Assembly: GCA_023300065.1 (NCBI GenBank)
Contig: JALZWJ010000259.1
Location: 1 to 7,241 of the forward strand
DNA length: 7,241 nucleotides
Origin: Akkermansiaceae bacterium
Lineage (GTDB): Bacteria > Verrucomicrobiota > Verrucomicrobiia > Verrucomicrobiales > Akkermansiaceae
Direction: 5' to 3'
The position numbers and the translations under genes are program-made. Under the pieces are notes generated by a model. It ran no database searches, had not been told where the DNA came from, and saw only the letters and a program-made list of their open reading frames with translations. Shown in pieces: positions 1-6,607 of the stretch (positions are counted from its first letter, which is position 1; the number at the start of each line of letters is the position of its first letter).

Positions 1-381
1 TTTAAATTGGAATGGGTGGTGACGTTTGGTGGGGAGCAGCGAAATTTTTTCGCAGCTCCGATGGATGCGATGATTGCCTACAGTTTGCCGTGGTTTGAGA
101 TTTTTGCAGGAGCTGCGCTTCTTACGAGATTAGGCAAGGTTGCAGGCCTTTTGATTTTGGTGGGGATGTTAGTTTCCTTTAATTTAGCGTTGGGAGATGC
201 GTGGCAGCGTGGGATTGTGGATCTAAATTGCGGTTGCCATGGGGCTTCTGAGAGTCCGACCAATTTTCCATTTAAGATCGCTTCGAATTTCGGGCTCATG
301 GCGGTGGCTGGTTTGATTGGGTTTTGGCGGTTATTGGAGAGGCGTTTTTTTGCGGCGAAAGCGGGCTATGGAGGAAGTTGA
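1..381 (+). CDS. MauE/DoxX-like membrane redox protein, 3' part (5' end outside window)
   Basis: The reading frame is open from the first base (Phe-Lys, then a TTG codon at 7 that is probably an internal Leu), so the gene most likely begins upstream. The 126 visible residues hold hydrophobic segments at about residues 24-42, 45-62 and 93-110 and end in a basic tail (RLLERRFF). Between the helices lies a polar stretch with DLNCGCHG, a CxC pair at codons 229-231 and 235-237. This placement of two cysteines after a GxxxxRG-type loop is characteristic of the MauE/DoxX-like family, whose members are thought to help form or transfer disulfides on exported proteins. The specific substrate cannot be read from the sequence. 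It lies 47 bp upstream of pyrF on the same strand and could share its transcript. The family call is fairly secure; the role is inferred. Confidence 0.7.
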   Translation, partial: FKLEWVVTFGGEQRNFFAAPMDAMIAYSLPWFEIFAGAALLTRLGKVAGLLILVGMLVSFNLALGDAWQRGIVDLNCGCHGASESPTNFPFKIASNFGLMAVAGLIGFWRLLERRFFAAKAGYGGS

Positions 382-428
382 GAGACGAGTGGCTTGCGTC
401 AAGAAGGCGGAGAGTTAGACTCCACATT

Positions 429-1208
429 ATGACTTATGCTGAACGCCTGAAGGCCCGCCTTGAAACGACTGGATCCGCTCTTTGTGTGGGCTTGGATCCA
501 CGCCCAGATTCGACGAAAGGTGGGATCGATGGAGTTGCGGAGTTCTTGCGCCGTGTGGTGGGTGAGACTGCTGAATATGCGGCTGCCTTTAAGCCGAATA
601 TTGCTTATTTTGAGGCGATGGGGCTGCGTGGGGTGGAGATTTTGGATCAGCTTTTCGATCAGATGCCGAAGGAGGTTCCTGTGATTCTGGATGCGAAGCG
701 GAGTGATATTGGTGAGACACAGAAATATTATGCGCGGAGTTACTTTGAGAATTGGGGGGTGGATGCGGTGACGCTGAATCCGTTTTTGGGTTATGATACG
801 TTAGAGCCATTTTTGGATTGGGAAGGGAAGGGAGTCTATTTACTTGCGGTGACCTCGAACCCAGGAAGTGCTGATTTTCAACGACGTGATTGCGAGGGGA
901 AGGCGCTCTTTGAACGGGTCGGTGAGCTTTGTGAAAGAGCGAAGGCTGAGGGGAAGAAGACGACGGCTGGGTTGGTGGTAGGTCTGACGAATGCGGATGG
1001 GGATGTGCTGGCAAATTTACCAGATGTGCCGCTTTTGATTCCTGGATTGGGGGCGCAGGGTGGATCTTTGGATTCACTCAAGGGAAGTGGACGGGACGCT
1101 GCGAGTGTGATTAATGTGTCGCGTGGAATTACTTATGTGGAGGGAAATACGGATTATGCTGGGTTGGCGAAACATTGGGCGGATGAGATTACGAAGAGCC
1201 TTTCTTAA
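429..1208 (+). CDS. pyrF: Orotidine 5'-phosphate decarboxylase (OMP decarboxylase, type 2)
   Basis: This enzyme converts OMP to UMP plus CO2, the last step of de novo pyrimidine synthesis, in the cytoplasm. The 259-residue product has the type-2 layout: an N-terminal VGLDPRPDS strand (about 20-28), FKPN with Lys55, the catalytic DAKRSDIG motif (Asp88, Lys90, Asp93), a TLNPFLGYD segment (115-123), VTSNPGS (141-147), and the phosphate-binding end with GLGAQGG (206-212) and NVSRG (229-233). Length fits the family. The frame is open upstream to an ATG at 324, but that would overlap the previous gene, and homology begins at MTYAERL, so the ATG at 429 is chosen. The only Shine-Dalgarno-like run (GGAG, 409-412) is about 16 nt from the start, which is rather far. 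The next gene follows after 5 bp, suggesting an operon. Codon use is strongly G-rich. Confidence 0.96.
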   Translation: MTYAERLKARLETTGSALCVGLDPRPDSTKGGIDGVAEFLRRVVGETAEYAAAFKPNIAYFEAMGLRGVEILDQLFDQMPKEVPVILDAKRSDIGETQKYYARSYFENWGVDAVTLNPFLGYDTLEPFLDWEGKGVYLLAVTSNPGSADFQRRDCEGKALFERVGELCERAKAEGKKTTAGLVVGLTNADGDVLANLPDVPLLIPGLGAQGGSLDSLKGSGRDAASVINVSRGITYVEGNTDYAGLAKHWADEITKSLS

Positions 1209-1213
1209 GAGGA
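1209..1213 (+). promoter_or_regulatory. GAGGA Shine-Dalgarno-like motif abutting the start of the MBL-fold gene
   Basis: GAGGA begins immediately after the pyrF stop (TAA, 1206-1208) and runs directly into the ATG at 1214. The usual 5-9 nt spacer is missing. Either initiation is by coupling with ribosomes that terminate on pyrF, or the true start is a later non-ATG codon. The next in-frame Met is deep inside the domain (residue 149), so 1214 remains the best ATG. Confidence 0.4.
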
Positions 1214-2110
1214 ATGGAGCATCAGGACCGCAATTCAGGACTGAAGCCTAAAAAGGGTTGGCCGGGACGTAACTACGTCTTTTGGCGGCATCGGCTTTTG
1301 CCTCAGTTACTGAAGAAGCGGGAGGGGACGACGAAGGCGGCCATTTTAACTCCGCCGGATAAGGGGGGGATCCGTGCGACTTGGATTGGGCATGCTTCTT
1401 TTTTAGTGCAATTCGGGAGTCATACTGTGATTTTTGATCCGAATTGGGCAAATTTTCATGGTCCGGTGAAGCGGCAAGTCGAACCGGGTTTGGAGTTGGA
1501 GAATTTGCCGGAATTGGATTTAGTTTTGGTGTCGCACGCGCACTTTGATCATCTGCATAAGAAGTCTCTGAGAGAGATTTGCTCGAATGAGGGAGTTGTG
1601 GTTCCTCAGGGGAGTGGGAGTTTGGTTAAGAGGTTAGGATTTACGGGGGTGTTGGAGATGAAGGTGTGGGAGGAACGAGAGATCGGGGGAATGCGAGTGG
1701 TGCATACGCCGTGTCACCATTGGGGGGCGAGGTATGGTGCTGATGTGAATCGGAATTATGGTGGTTTTTTTGTGGAGTCTGGTTCGCGGAAGGTTTTTCA
1801 CTGTGGAGATAGTGCTTATTTTTCGGGCTTTAAGGAGATCGGCGAGAAGGAGGATATCTGTCTCGCGATGTTACCCATCGGAGCTTACGATGCGCCGAGC
1901 GGGCGGGATGTGCATATGAATCCAGAGGAGGCATTGCAGGCTTTTGAAGATCTGGGGGCGGAGTTCATGATTCCGATGCACTATGGGACTTTTCCGCTGG
2001 GGAATGAACCACCTGAAGAGCCAATCGAGAGACTGCTGGAGGAGGCAAAGAGGCGAGGAATTGAAGACCGAGTCATTGTGCCGGAAGCAGGGAAGGCCAT
2101 TGAGGTATAG
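1214..2110 (+). CDS. MBL-fold metal-dependent hydrolase, NAPE-PLD/UlaG-like
   Basis: The 298-residue protein is a metallo-beta-lactamase-fold hydrolase. The order of motifs is clear: TWIGHASFLV (56-65) and FDPNW (74-78), then the metal-binding HAHFDH (His108, His110, Asp112, His113), CHHW with His168/His169, HCGDS with Asp199, PIGAYDA (221-227) with His234 before NPEEA, and the last ligand His256 in MHYGTF. The IGAY...H.(N/D)PEEA...H(Y/W)GTF arrangement is that of the N-acyl-phosphatidylethanolamine phospholipase D-like branch, also related to UlaG lactonases. Bacterial members act on phosphodiester, lipid or lactone substrates that are mostly unknown, so none is assigned. No signal peptide or membrane helix is seen; the basic N-terminus (about residues 11-41) could contact membranes. 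It sits 5 bp after pyrF, probably in the same transcript, although a functional link with pyrimidine synthesis is not evident. Confidence 0.9.
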   Translation: MEHQDRNSGLKPKKGWPGRNYVFWRHRLLPQLLKKREGTTKAAILTPPDKGGIRATWIGHASFLVQFGSHTVIFDPNWANFHGPVKRQVEPGLELENLPELDLVLVSHAHFDHLHKKSLREICSNEGVVVPQGSGSLVKRLGFTGVLEMKVWEEREIGGMRVVHTPCHHWGARYGADVNRNYGGFFVESGSRKVFHCGDSAYFSGFKEIGEKEDICLAMLPIGAYDAPSGRDVHMNPEEALQAFEDLGAEFMIPMHYGTFPLGNEPPEEPIERLLEEAKRRGIEDRVIVPEAGKAIEV

Positions 2111-2122
2111 GGGCTGGTGTTT

Positions 2123-2142
2123 CGCCTCATGATGATGAGGCG
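2123..2142. other. Perfect 8-bp hairpin after the MBL-fold gene
   Basis: The arms CGCCTCAT (2123-2130) and ATGAGGCG (2135-2142) are perfectly complementary around a GATG loop, 12 nt after the MBL stop codon. No T-run follows on the plus strand, so it is not a canonical intrinsic terminator. It may stabilise the 3' end of the mRNA or act as a weak terminator for the plus-strand operon. Confidence 0.5.
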
Positions 2143-2152
2143 TATGGGCATG

Positions 2153-2176
2153 AAAAACCCCACGCGGTGCGTGGGG
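2153..2176 (-). terminator. Rho-independent terminator of hppA
   Basis: The arms at 2158-2165 (CCCCACGC) and 2169-2176 (GCGTGGGG) form a perfect 8-bp GC-rich stem with a 3-nt loop. On the minus strand the stem is followed at once by five T residues (AAAAA at 2153-2157 on the plus strand). It lies about 40 bp beyond the hppA stop codon, as expected for its terminator. Read on the plus strand it is followed only by TGAGGTTT, so it is at best weak in that direction. Confidence 0.85.
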
Positions 2177-2215
2177 TGAGGTTTATTCGCTCCGATGGCG
2201 TAGAAGTCAGATCTG

Positions 2216-4276
2216 CTAAAGGAGCCCAGCGATGACTAGGCTGACGATGGCCATGACGTTGATGAGGATATTCATGGAGGGACCAGAGGTGTCTTTTAAG
2301 GGATCACCGACGGTGTCGCCGACGACGCTGGCTTCGTGGGTGGAGGATCCTTTTCCGCCGTTGTTGCCATTTTCAACGTGCTTTTTGGCATTGTCCCATG
2401 CTCCACCGGCATTGGACATGAAGAGGGCGAGGAGGACGCAACCCAGGAGGGCGCCGATGAGGCAACCGGCGAGAGTTTTGGCTCCGGCTTGGGAACCTTC
2501 TGGGCCGATGAGATTGAAGCCAAATCCTACGACGAGGGGAGTGCCCACGGCGAGAAGAGCGGGTCCGATCATGCTGCGGGTCGCGGCCTTAGTCGCGATG
2601 TCGATGCAGCGATTACTATCGGGCTCGACGGTGCCTTTTAGGATGCCGGGTTCTTCTCTGAATTGACGACGGATTTCCTCGATCATACTACCGGCGGCTT
2701 TACCAACGGCGTCCATCGTGAGGGCTCCATTGTAAAAGGGGACGGCTCCACCGATGAGGAGGCCGACGAAGAAGTAGCGGAGAGCATCAGGTGAAGCGAG
2801 GTCGAGTGAGATTCCGGTTTTTTGGATGAATGCGGTGATGAGGGCGAGGGCCGCGAGTCCGGCGGCTCCGATTGCGAAACCTTTTCCGATAGCGGCGGTG
2901 GTGTTCCCGACGACGTCGAGCGAGTCGGTAATTTTGCGCGTTTCTTCACCCATCTCGGCCATTTCGGCAATGCCTCCTGCGTTGTCCGCAATGGGACCGT
3001 AAGCATCGATCGCCATGGTGATGCCGACGGTGCCGAGCATTCCGATAGCGGCGAGACCTACGCCGTAGAGACCTGCAAATTCGTAAGATCCATAAAGAGT
3101 GGCTGCGATGGTGAGGATGGGCAAGACGACGGATTGGAGTCCAACAGAGAGTCCGCAGATGACGAGGGTAGCGACACCGGTTTCGCCTTGCTTGGCGATG
3201 GTTCGGACGGGCTTACCACCGGTGTAGTGCTCGGTGATGAGGCCGATGAGAACTCCACCGACTGCTCCGCAGAGGACGGCGAGGGCTAACCCGCTACTGA
3301 CGTCGAAAAAGGCAGTGACTCCGAAGGAGGCGATGATGAAGAGCACGGCAGCTCCGATGGTGCCAAAACGGAGAGATTGTGCGGGGTCTTTATCCGCGAA
3401 GAGGTTGACCATGAGGATTCCCAGAACAGAGCAGACGATGCCGACGGTGGTAAGGATAAGGGGGAGTTGGAGGAGGATTTCGGTCGAGGCTCCCATGGAG
3501 GCTGCATAGTCGGTGCCTCCCGCGGCGGCTGCGGCAGCAGCTGCGGAAGCGATCGCGATGGTGGCGATTTGTGCGCCGCAGTAGGATTCAAAAATATCCG
3601 AACCCATGCCTGCGACATCGCCGACATTATCACCCACGTTGTCTGCGATGACACCGGGGTTGCGGGGGTCGTCTTCGGGGATGCCTTCTTCAACTTTTCC
3701 TACGAGGTCTGTTCCGACATCAGCGGCTTTGGTGAAAATACCACCGCCGACGCGGTAGAAGAGGGCGACGAGGGAGGCGCCCATGGCAAAGCCTTCGAGG
3801 ATTTCGGGAAGGTGCGAGTGTCCTTTGAAAATCCAGAAGAGGGAGCCGAGTCCGAGGAGGCCCATCGCGGCGACCGTGAGGCCCATGACGGCACCACCAG
3901 AGAAGGCGATTTTGAGAGCCTTGGAAGCGCCTTTTTCATTCGCTGCAATGCAGGTGCGGACGTTGGCGAGGGTGGCTGTTTTCATGCCGATGAATCCTGC
4001 TGCAGAAGAGGCGAGGCAGCCCATAAAGAAAGCCACGGTCTGAGGGCCACCGTATTCTTTGTTCTGGAAGAGGAAGAGGGCACCGCCGAGGACAATGGCG
4101 AAGAGGGCGATAAGTTTAAACTCTCTGGTCATGAAGACCATCGCTCCTTTCTGAATTTGGATGGATATTTTCTCAGCTTTGCCGCCGCCGGCATTTTGTT
4201 TTTTAATATTAAAGAAGATGAGGGCTGAGAGGACGAGGCCGATGACTCCGAAGAGTGGTGTGAGATAGGTGGGCAT
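2216..4276 (-). CDS. hppA: Membrane-bound ion-pumping inorganic pyrophosphatase, K+-dependent type
   Basis: This integral membrane enzyme hydrolyses pyrophosphate to phosphate and pumps H+ and/or Na+ across the membrane. The 686-residue product is full length, with about 16 hydrophobic segments. Active-site motifs are intact: DVGTDLVGKVEEG (186-198), EDDPRNP (201-207), DNVGDNVGD (212-220), DAYGPIADNAGG (424-435), NAGGAWDNAKK (622-632) and GDTVGDPLKDTSG (653-665). The K+-requirement position carries Ala461 in GNTTAAIGKG, with Gly464, as in K+-dependent enzymes; K+-independent ones have Lys there. Glu230 sits in DIFES of helix 6, a placement common in Na+-transporting relatives but not limited to them, so ion choice is open. 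A run of eight Ala (245-252) follows helix 6. The ATG at 4274-4276 has no Shine-Dalgarno upstream. The gene is monocistronic, with a terminator beyond its stop. Confidence 0.97.
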   Translation of the reverse strand: MPTYLTPLFGVIGLVLSALIFFNIKKQNAGGGKAEKISIQIQKGAMVFMTREFKLIALFAIVLGGALFLFQNKEYGGPQTVAFFMGCLASSAAGFIGMKTATLANVRTCIAANEKGASKALKIAFSGGAVMGLTVAAMGLLGLGSLFWIFKGHSHLPEILEGFAMGASLVALFYRVGGGIFTKAADVGTDLVGKVEEGIPEDDPRNPGVIADNVGDNVGDVAGMGSDIFESYCGAQIATIAIASAAAAAAAAGGTDYAASMGASTEILLQLPLILTTVGIVCSVLGILMVNLFADKDPAQSLRFGTIGAAVLFIIASFGVTAFFDVSSGLALAVLCGAVGGVLIGLITEHYTGGKPVRTIAKQGETGVATLVICGLSVGLQSVVLPILTIAATLYGSYEFAGLYGVGLAAIGMLGTVGITMAIDAYGPIADNAGGIAEMAEMGEETRKITDSLDVVGNTTAAIGKGFAIGAAGLAALALITAFIQKTGISLDLASPDALRYFFVGLLIGGAVPFYNGALTMDAVGKAAGSMIEEIRRQFREEPGILKGTVEPDSNRCIDIATKAATRSMIGPALLAVGTPLVVGFGFNLIGPEGSQAGAKTLAGCLIGALLGCVLLALFMSNAGGAWDNAKKHVENGNNGGKGSSTHEASVVGDTVGDPLKDTSGPSMNILINVMAIVSLVIAGLL

Positions 4277-4560
4277 TAGTTTTATAAGAATGAAAGAAGC
4301 AAGATGGGTAGCTGTAAGCGATCCGGCAACTTAAAATCTGATTTCTGAATGAAGCGATGTAAGTTGTCATTCAGATTGTGGGATGCGTCAAAAGCGAGGG
4401 GGTTGATGAGGCGGGTCATGAACAGAAAAAGTTCGCGCTGCATGATTTCAGTCGGTTCAATGTCGGCACGACTATTGAGTGTTGTGAGAGCGCCTAGCCT
4501 TTGCTCAATCACTCAAAATTACCGGCCTGAATTAACATCTTCTCTTGTGAATCTCGTACT
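4277..4560. other. Divergent intergenic region between hppA and the sulfatase gene
   Basis: These 284 bp must carry the promoters of both divergent genes, but I find no convincing -35/-10 pair in either direction and no Shine-Dalgarno before either start. Two small open frames cross it. One, on the minus strand (4282-4512, GTG start, 76 codons), lies just upstream of hppA and encodes a Leu/Asn-rich peptide I do not recognise. The other, on the plus strand (4349-4564, 71 codons), is basic and overlaps the sulfatase ATG by its stop codon. They largely overlap each other, neither has a ribosome-binding site, and I do not call either a gene. No tRNA-like fold was recognised. A 9-bp dyad is described separately. 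Confidence 0.6.
4344..4375. repeat. 9-bp inverted repeat in the hppA/sulfatase divergent region
   Basis: TCTGAATGA (4344-4352) is the exact reverse complement of TCATTCAGA (4367-4375), with 14 nt between them. AATCTGA at 4335-4341 can also pair with TCAGATT at 4371-4377, competing for the same right arm. It lies about 70-100 bp upstream of the hppA start. It could be an operator, or a leader hairpin with two alternative folds; function is inferred only from position. Confidence 0.4.
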
Positions 4561-6015
4561 ATGAAAACTACCGCGCTCTTCTTGCTTTCCCTTCTGCCGC
4601 TCGCGGCGGCCAAGCCGAACCTCGTCTATATTCTTGCCGATGATCTAGGTTATGGGGATTTGAAAATCTGTAATCCTGAGGGCAGAATCGCCACCCCTGG
4701 GGCGGATGAGATGGGGAAAGAGGGCATGATTTTTACAGATGCGCATTCGAACTCGGCTGTTTGCACCCCGACTCGTTATGGGGTTTTGACTGGTCGCTAC
4801 GCTTTCCGTTCCCGGTTGAAGCGCAGTGTTCTTGGTGGATACTCTAAGCATCTGATTGAGGATGGTCGTATGACAGTGGCCTCTTTTCTCAAGGGCCATG
4901 GATACCACACGGCCTTTATTGGGAAATGGCACCTTGGATGGGACTGGGCCAAGAATGGGAAGGCGCAAGAAGAAGTCGATTTTTCTAAACCGATTCAAAA
5001 TGGACCGAAAGAGAAGGGCTTTACTTATTCTTACGGCCATTGTGGGTCGCTCGATATGGCTCCCTACGTGTGGGTTGAAAATGGCATGCCCACTGCCGTG
5101 CCCACCAAGGAAACGGGGCGATTAAAAAAAGACACTAAGAATGGCTGGTGGAGAAATGGTCCGACTGCAGATGATTTTGATCATGAGGATGTGCTCCCAA
5201 ATCTGACTCTCCGCGCGGTAAAATACATCAAGGAGCAAGCGAAGAAGGAGGAGCCATTTTTTCTCTACCTCGCGCTTCCTTCACCGCACACCCCAGTCTT
5301 GCCGACTCCCGAGTTTAGGGGGAGAAGTGGGATGGAGAGCGCATATGCCGATTTTGTGACAATGACCGATGATACGGTGAGGCAAGTCCTCCATGCCTTG
5401 AAGGAGGCGGGGGTTGATCAGGACACGATGCTCATTTTTACGAGTGATAATGGCTGCTCGCCTGAGGCTGATTTTGAGGAGTTGGAGGCCCAAGGGCACG
5501 ACCCAAGTTTTGTCTACCGTGGACACAAGGCTGACATCTTTGAAGGCGGCCACCGGGTTCCTTTTCTCGTGCGTTGGCCGGAGCGGGTGAAGGCGGGGAC
5601 GATCTGTGATGATACCACCTGTCTGACCGATATGCTGGCGACGATGGCGGAGGTCTTGGAATCCAAGTTGCCGGTAGATGCGGGGGAAGATTCCGTAAGT
5701 ATGCTGCCAAATCTGATGGGGACTGCGATGAAGCCAGTTCGTGAGGCTACGATTCATCACTCGATCGATGGAACCTTTGCGATTCGGCAAGGGAAGTGGA
5801 AGTTGATCGAGGCTCCACATTCGGGAGGTTGGAGTGCCCCTCGACCAAAGAATAAAAAGAGCTATGCAAAGCTCCCTGAAATCCAACTCTACGATCTGGA
5901 AATTGACCCCGGTGAGACGAGGAATATGAGCGGAGAGAACCCTGCGGTCGTCAAAGCTCTGCAAACGCTGCTGAAGAAATATAAAGACGAAGGACGGAGT
6001 GTTCCTGCCAATTAG
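4561..6015 (+). CDS. Exported type I sulfatase (arylsulfatase family)
   Basis: The 484-residue protein hydrolyses sulfate esters, probably in the periplasm or outside the cell. A signal peptide is evident: MKTT, a Leu/Ala-rich core, and a likely cut after the AAA at 15-17. The mature part opens with PNLVYILADDLGYGD, where Asp27/Asp28 are metal ligands. CTPTR (68-72) is the C-x-P-x-R signature whose Cys68 is converted to the catalytic formylglycine. GKWHLG (121-126) holds Lys122 and His124, PSPHTP has His243, TSDNG has Asp296/Asn297, and GHKADIFEGGHR (321-332) supplies Lys323. The C-terminal part has the usual LYDLEIDPGET strand (443-453). All key residues are present. The natural substrate cannot be read; a sulfated polysaccharide or aryl sulfate is possible. 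No formylglycine-generating or anSME maturase lies nearby, so maturation must be supplied from elsewhere. Upstream of the ATG there is no Shine-Dalgarno. Confidence 0.95.
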   Translation: MKTTALFLLSLLPLAAAKPNLVYILADDLGYGDLKICNPEGRIATPGADEMGKEGMIFTDAHSNSAVCTPTRYGVLTGRYAFRSRLKRSVLGGYSKHLIEDGRMTVASFLKGHGYHTAFIGKWHLGWDWAKNGKAQEEVDFSKPIQNGPKEKGFTYSYGHCGSLDMAPYVWVENGMPTAVPTKETGRLKKDTKNGWWRNGPTADDFDHEDVLPNLTLRAVKYIKEQAKKEEPFFLYLALPSPHTPVLPTPEFRGRSGMESAYADFVTMTDDTVRQVLHALKEAGVDQDTMLIFTSDNGCSPEADFEELEAQGHDPSFVYRGHKADIFEGGHRVPFLVRWPERVKAGTICDDTTCLTDMLATMAEVLESKLPVDAGEDSVSMLPNLMGTAMKPVREATIHHSIDGTFAIRQGKWKLIEAPHSGGWSAPRPKNKKSYAKLPEIQLYDLEIDPGETRNMSGENPAVVKALQTLLKKYKDEGRSVPAN

Positions 6016-6091
6016 GTTGGCGTCTCGGCTGGCGGTGAGACCTATTGGCTTTCTTCTCAGTGAGGTTTTTGCTACTTCCACCCCGTCGCCC

Positions 6092-6607
6092 ATGACTCAA
6101 CCAGTGAAACCTACCGGCCATTTTCCGGCCCCTTTAATGATCTTCGGATTCGTGTCGCTTCTCCTAGGCGTTGCGACTGAGGTGATGGGTGCGTTTTATG
6201 GTGTTACGGATGCCTTGCGGGGGCTCTGGAAAAGCGGGGGGCTAGTCATTCAGTCAGAAATGGGCCTCCCTGGCATGACCGGGATTTTGATTGCCGCCGC
6301 AGCCTCTTTTGGGCTGGTTGCTGCGATTTTAGGCACTCCGGGTGCGGGGAAGCGTGGTGTCATTGGCATTTCGGCGCTTCTTCTGACCCTTACGCTCATT
6401 CCTACTTTTGCGGTTTGGGGTATTTTTTGGAAGCCCTTCGGCATGATTCTCACCGTTATATGGGCGTGGTTTTCTGCCTCCATCTATGCACATACTCATC
6501 GGATGCCGTGTGAGGGAGTGGTGGAGACTCCAGCGGAAAATGTCATTACTCTCGCAGGAAGCCTGCCGATGAAAAGAACTCAACCTCGCGCTGATGGCAA
6601 AAATTGA
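6092..6607 (+). CDS. Hypothetical four-helix integral membrane protein
   Basis: I do not recognise this 171-residue protein. It has four hydrophobic segments (about 13-35, 60-81, 89-110 and 113-133), short Gly/Ala-rich loops, and a polar, basic C-terminal tail of some 35 residues ending in KRTQPRADGKN. Positive charges cluster in the loop at 87-88 (KR) and after helix 4, which suggests these face the cytoplasm. The frame is open back to a GTG at 5999, but that start would overlap the sulfatase and add a poorly conserved-looking 31 residues, so the ATG at 6092 is preferred; neither start has a good ribosome-binding site. Its last 14 bp overlap the start of recR, so the two are probably co-transcribed and translationally coupled. 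Composition and codon use match its neighbours. Confidence 0.75.
   Translation: MTQPVKPTGHFPAPLMIFGFVSLLLGVATEVMGAFYGVTDALRGLWKSGGLVIQSEMGLPGMTGILIAAAASFGLVAAILGTPGAGKRGVIGISALLLTLTLIPTFAVWGIFWKPFGMILTVIWAWFSASIYAHTHRMPCEGVVETPAENVITLAGSLPMKRTQPRADGKN

Noticed and set aside
324..428. Upstream extension of pyrF to the ATG at 324
   Set aside because: The extra 35 residues are basic, match nothing in the OMP decarboxylase family, and would overlap the preceding membrane gene by 58 bp.
2336..4228. Long plus-strand open frames opposite hppA
   Set aside because: These are antisense to a full-length, motif-complete hppA and encode Gly/Asp/Glu-rich or Pro/Arg-rich strings typical of reverse-strand shadows in GC-rich genes.
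4349..4564. Plus-strand 71-codon frame whose stop overlaps the sulfatase ATG
   Set aside because: It is rich in Arg and Ser, has no ribosome-binding site, resembles no family I know, and is overlapped by an equally long frame on the other strand. Chance is the simplest explanation.
6022..6058. Possible terminator after the sulfatase (GTCTC/GAGAC stem followed by a T-rich stretch)
   Set aside because: The stem is only 5 bp with a 10-nt loop and the T-rich part is interrupted and displaced, so it is too weak to call.
6045..6074. Possible promoter before the membrane gene (TTGGCT, 18 nt, TTGCTA)
   Set aside because: The -10 match is poor, and such weak pairs are expected by chance.
5281..6093. 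270-codon minus-strand frame opposite the sulfatase
   Set aside because: It is antisense to conserved sulfatase motifs, has no recognisable domain, and is explained by codon bias of the real gene.
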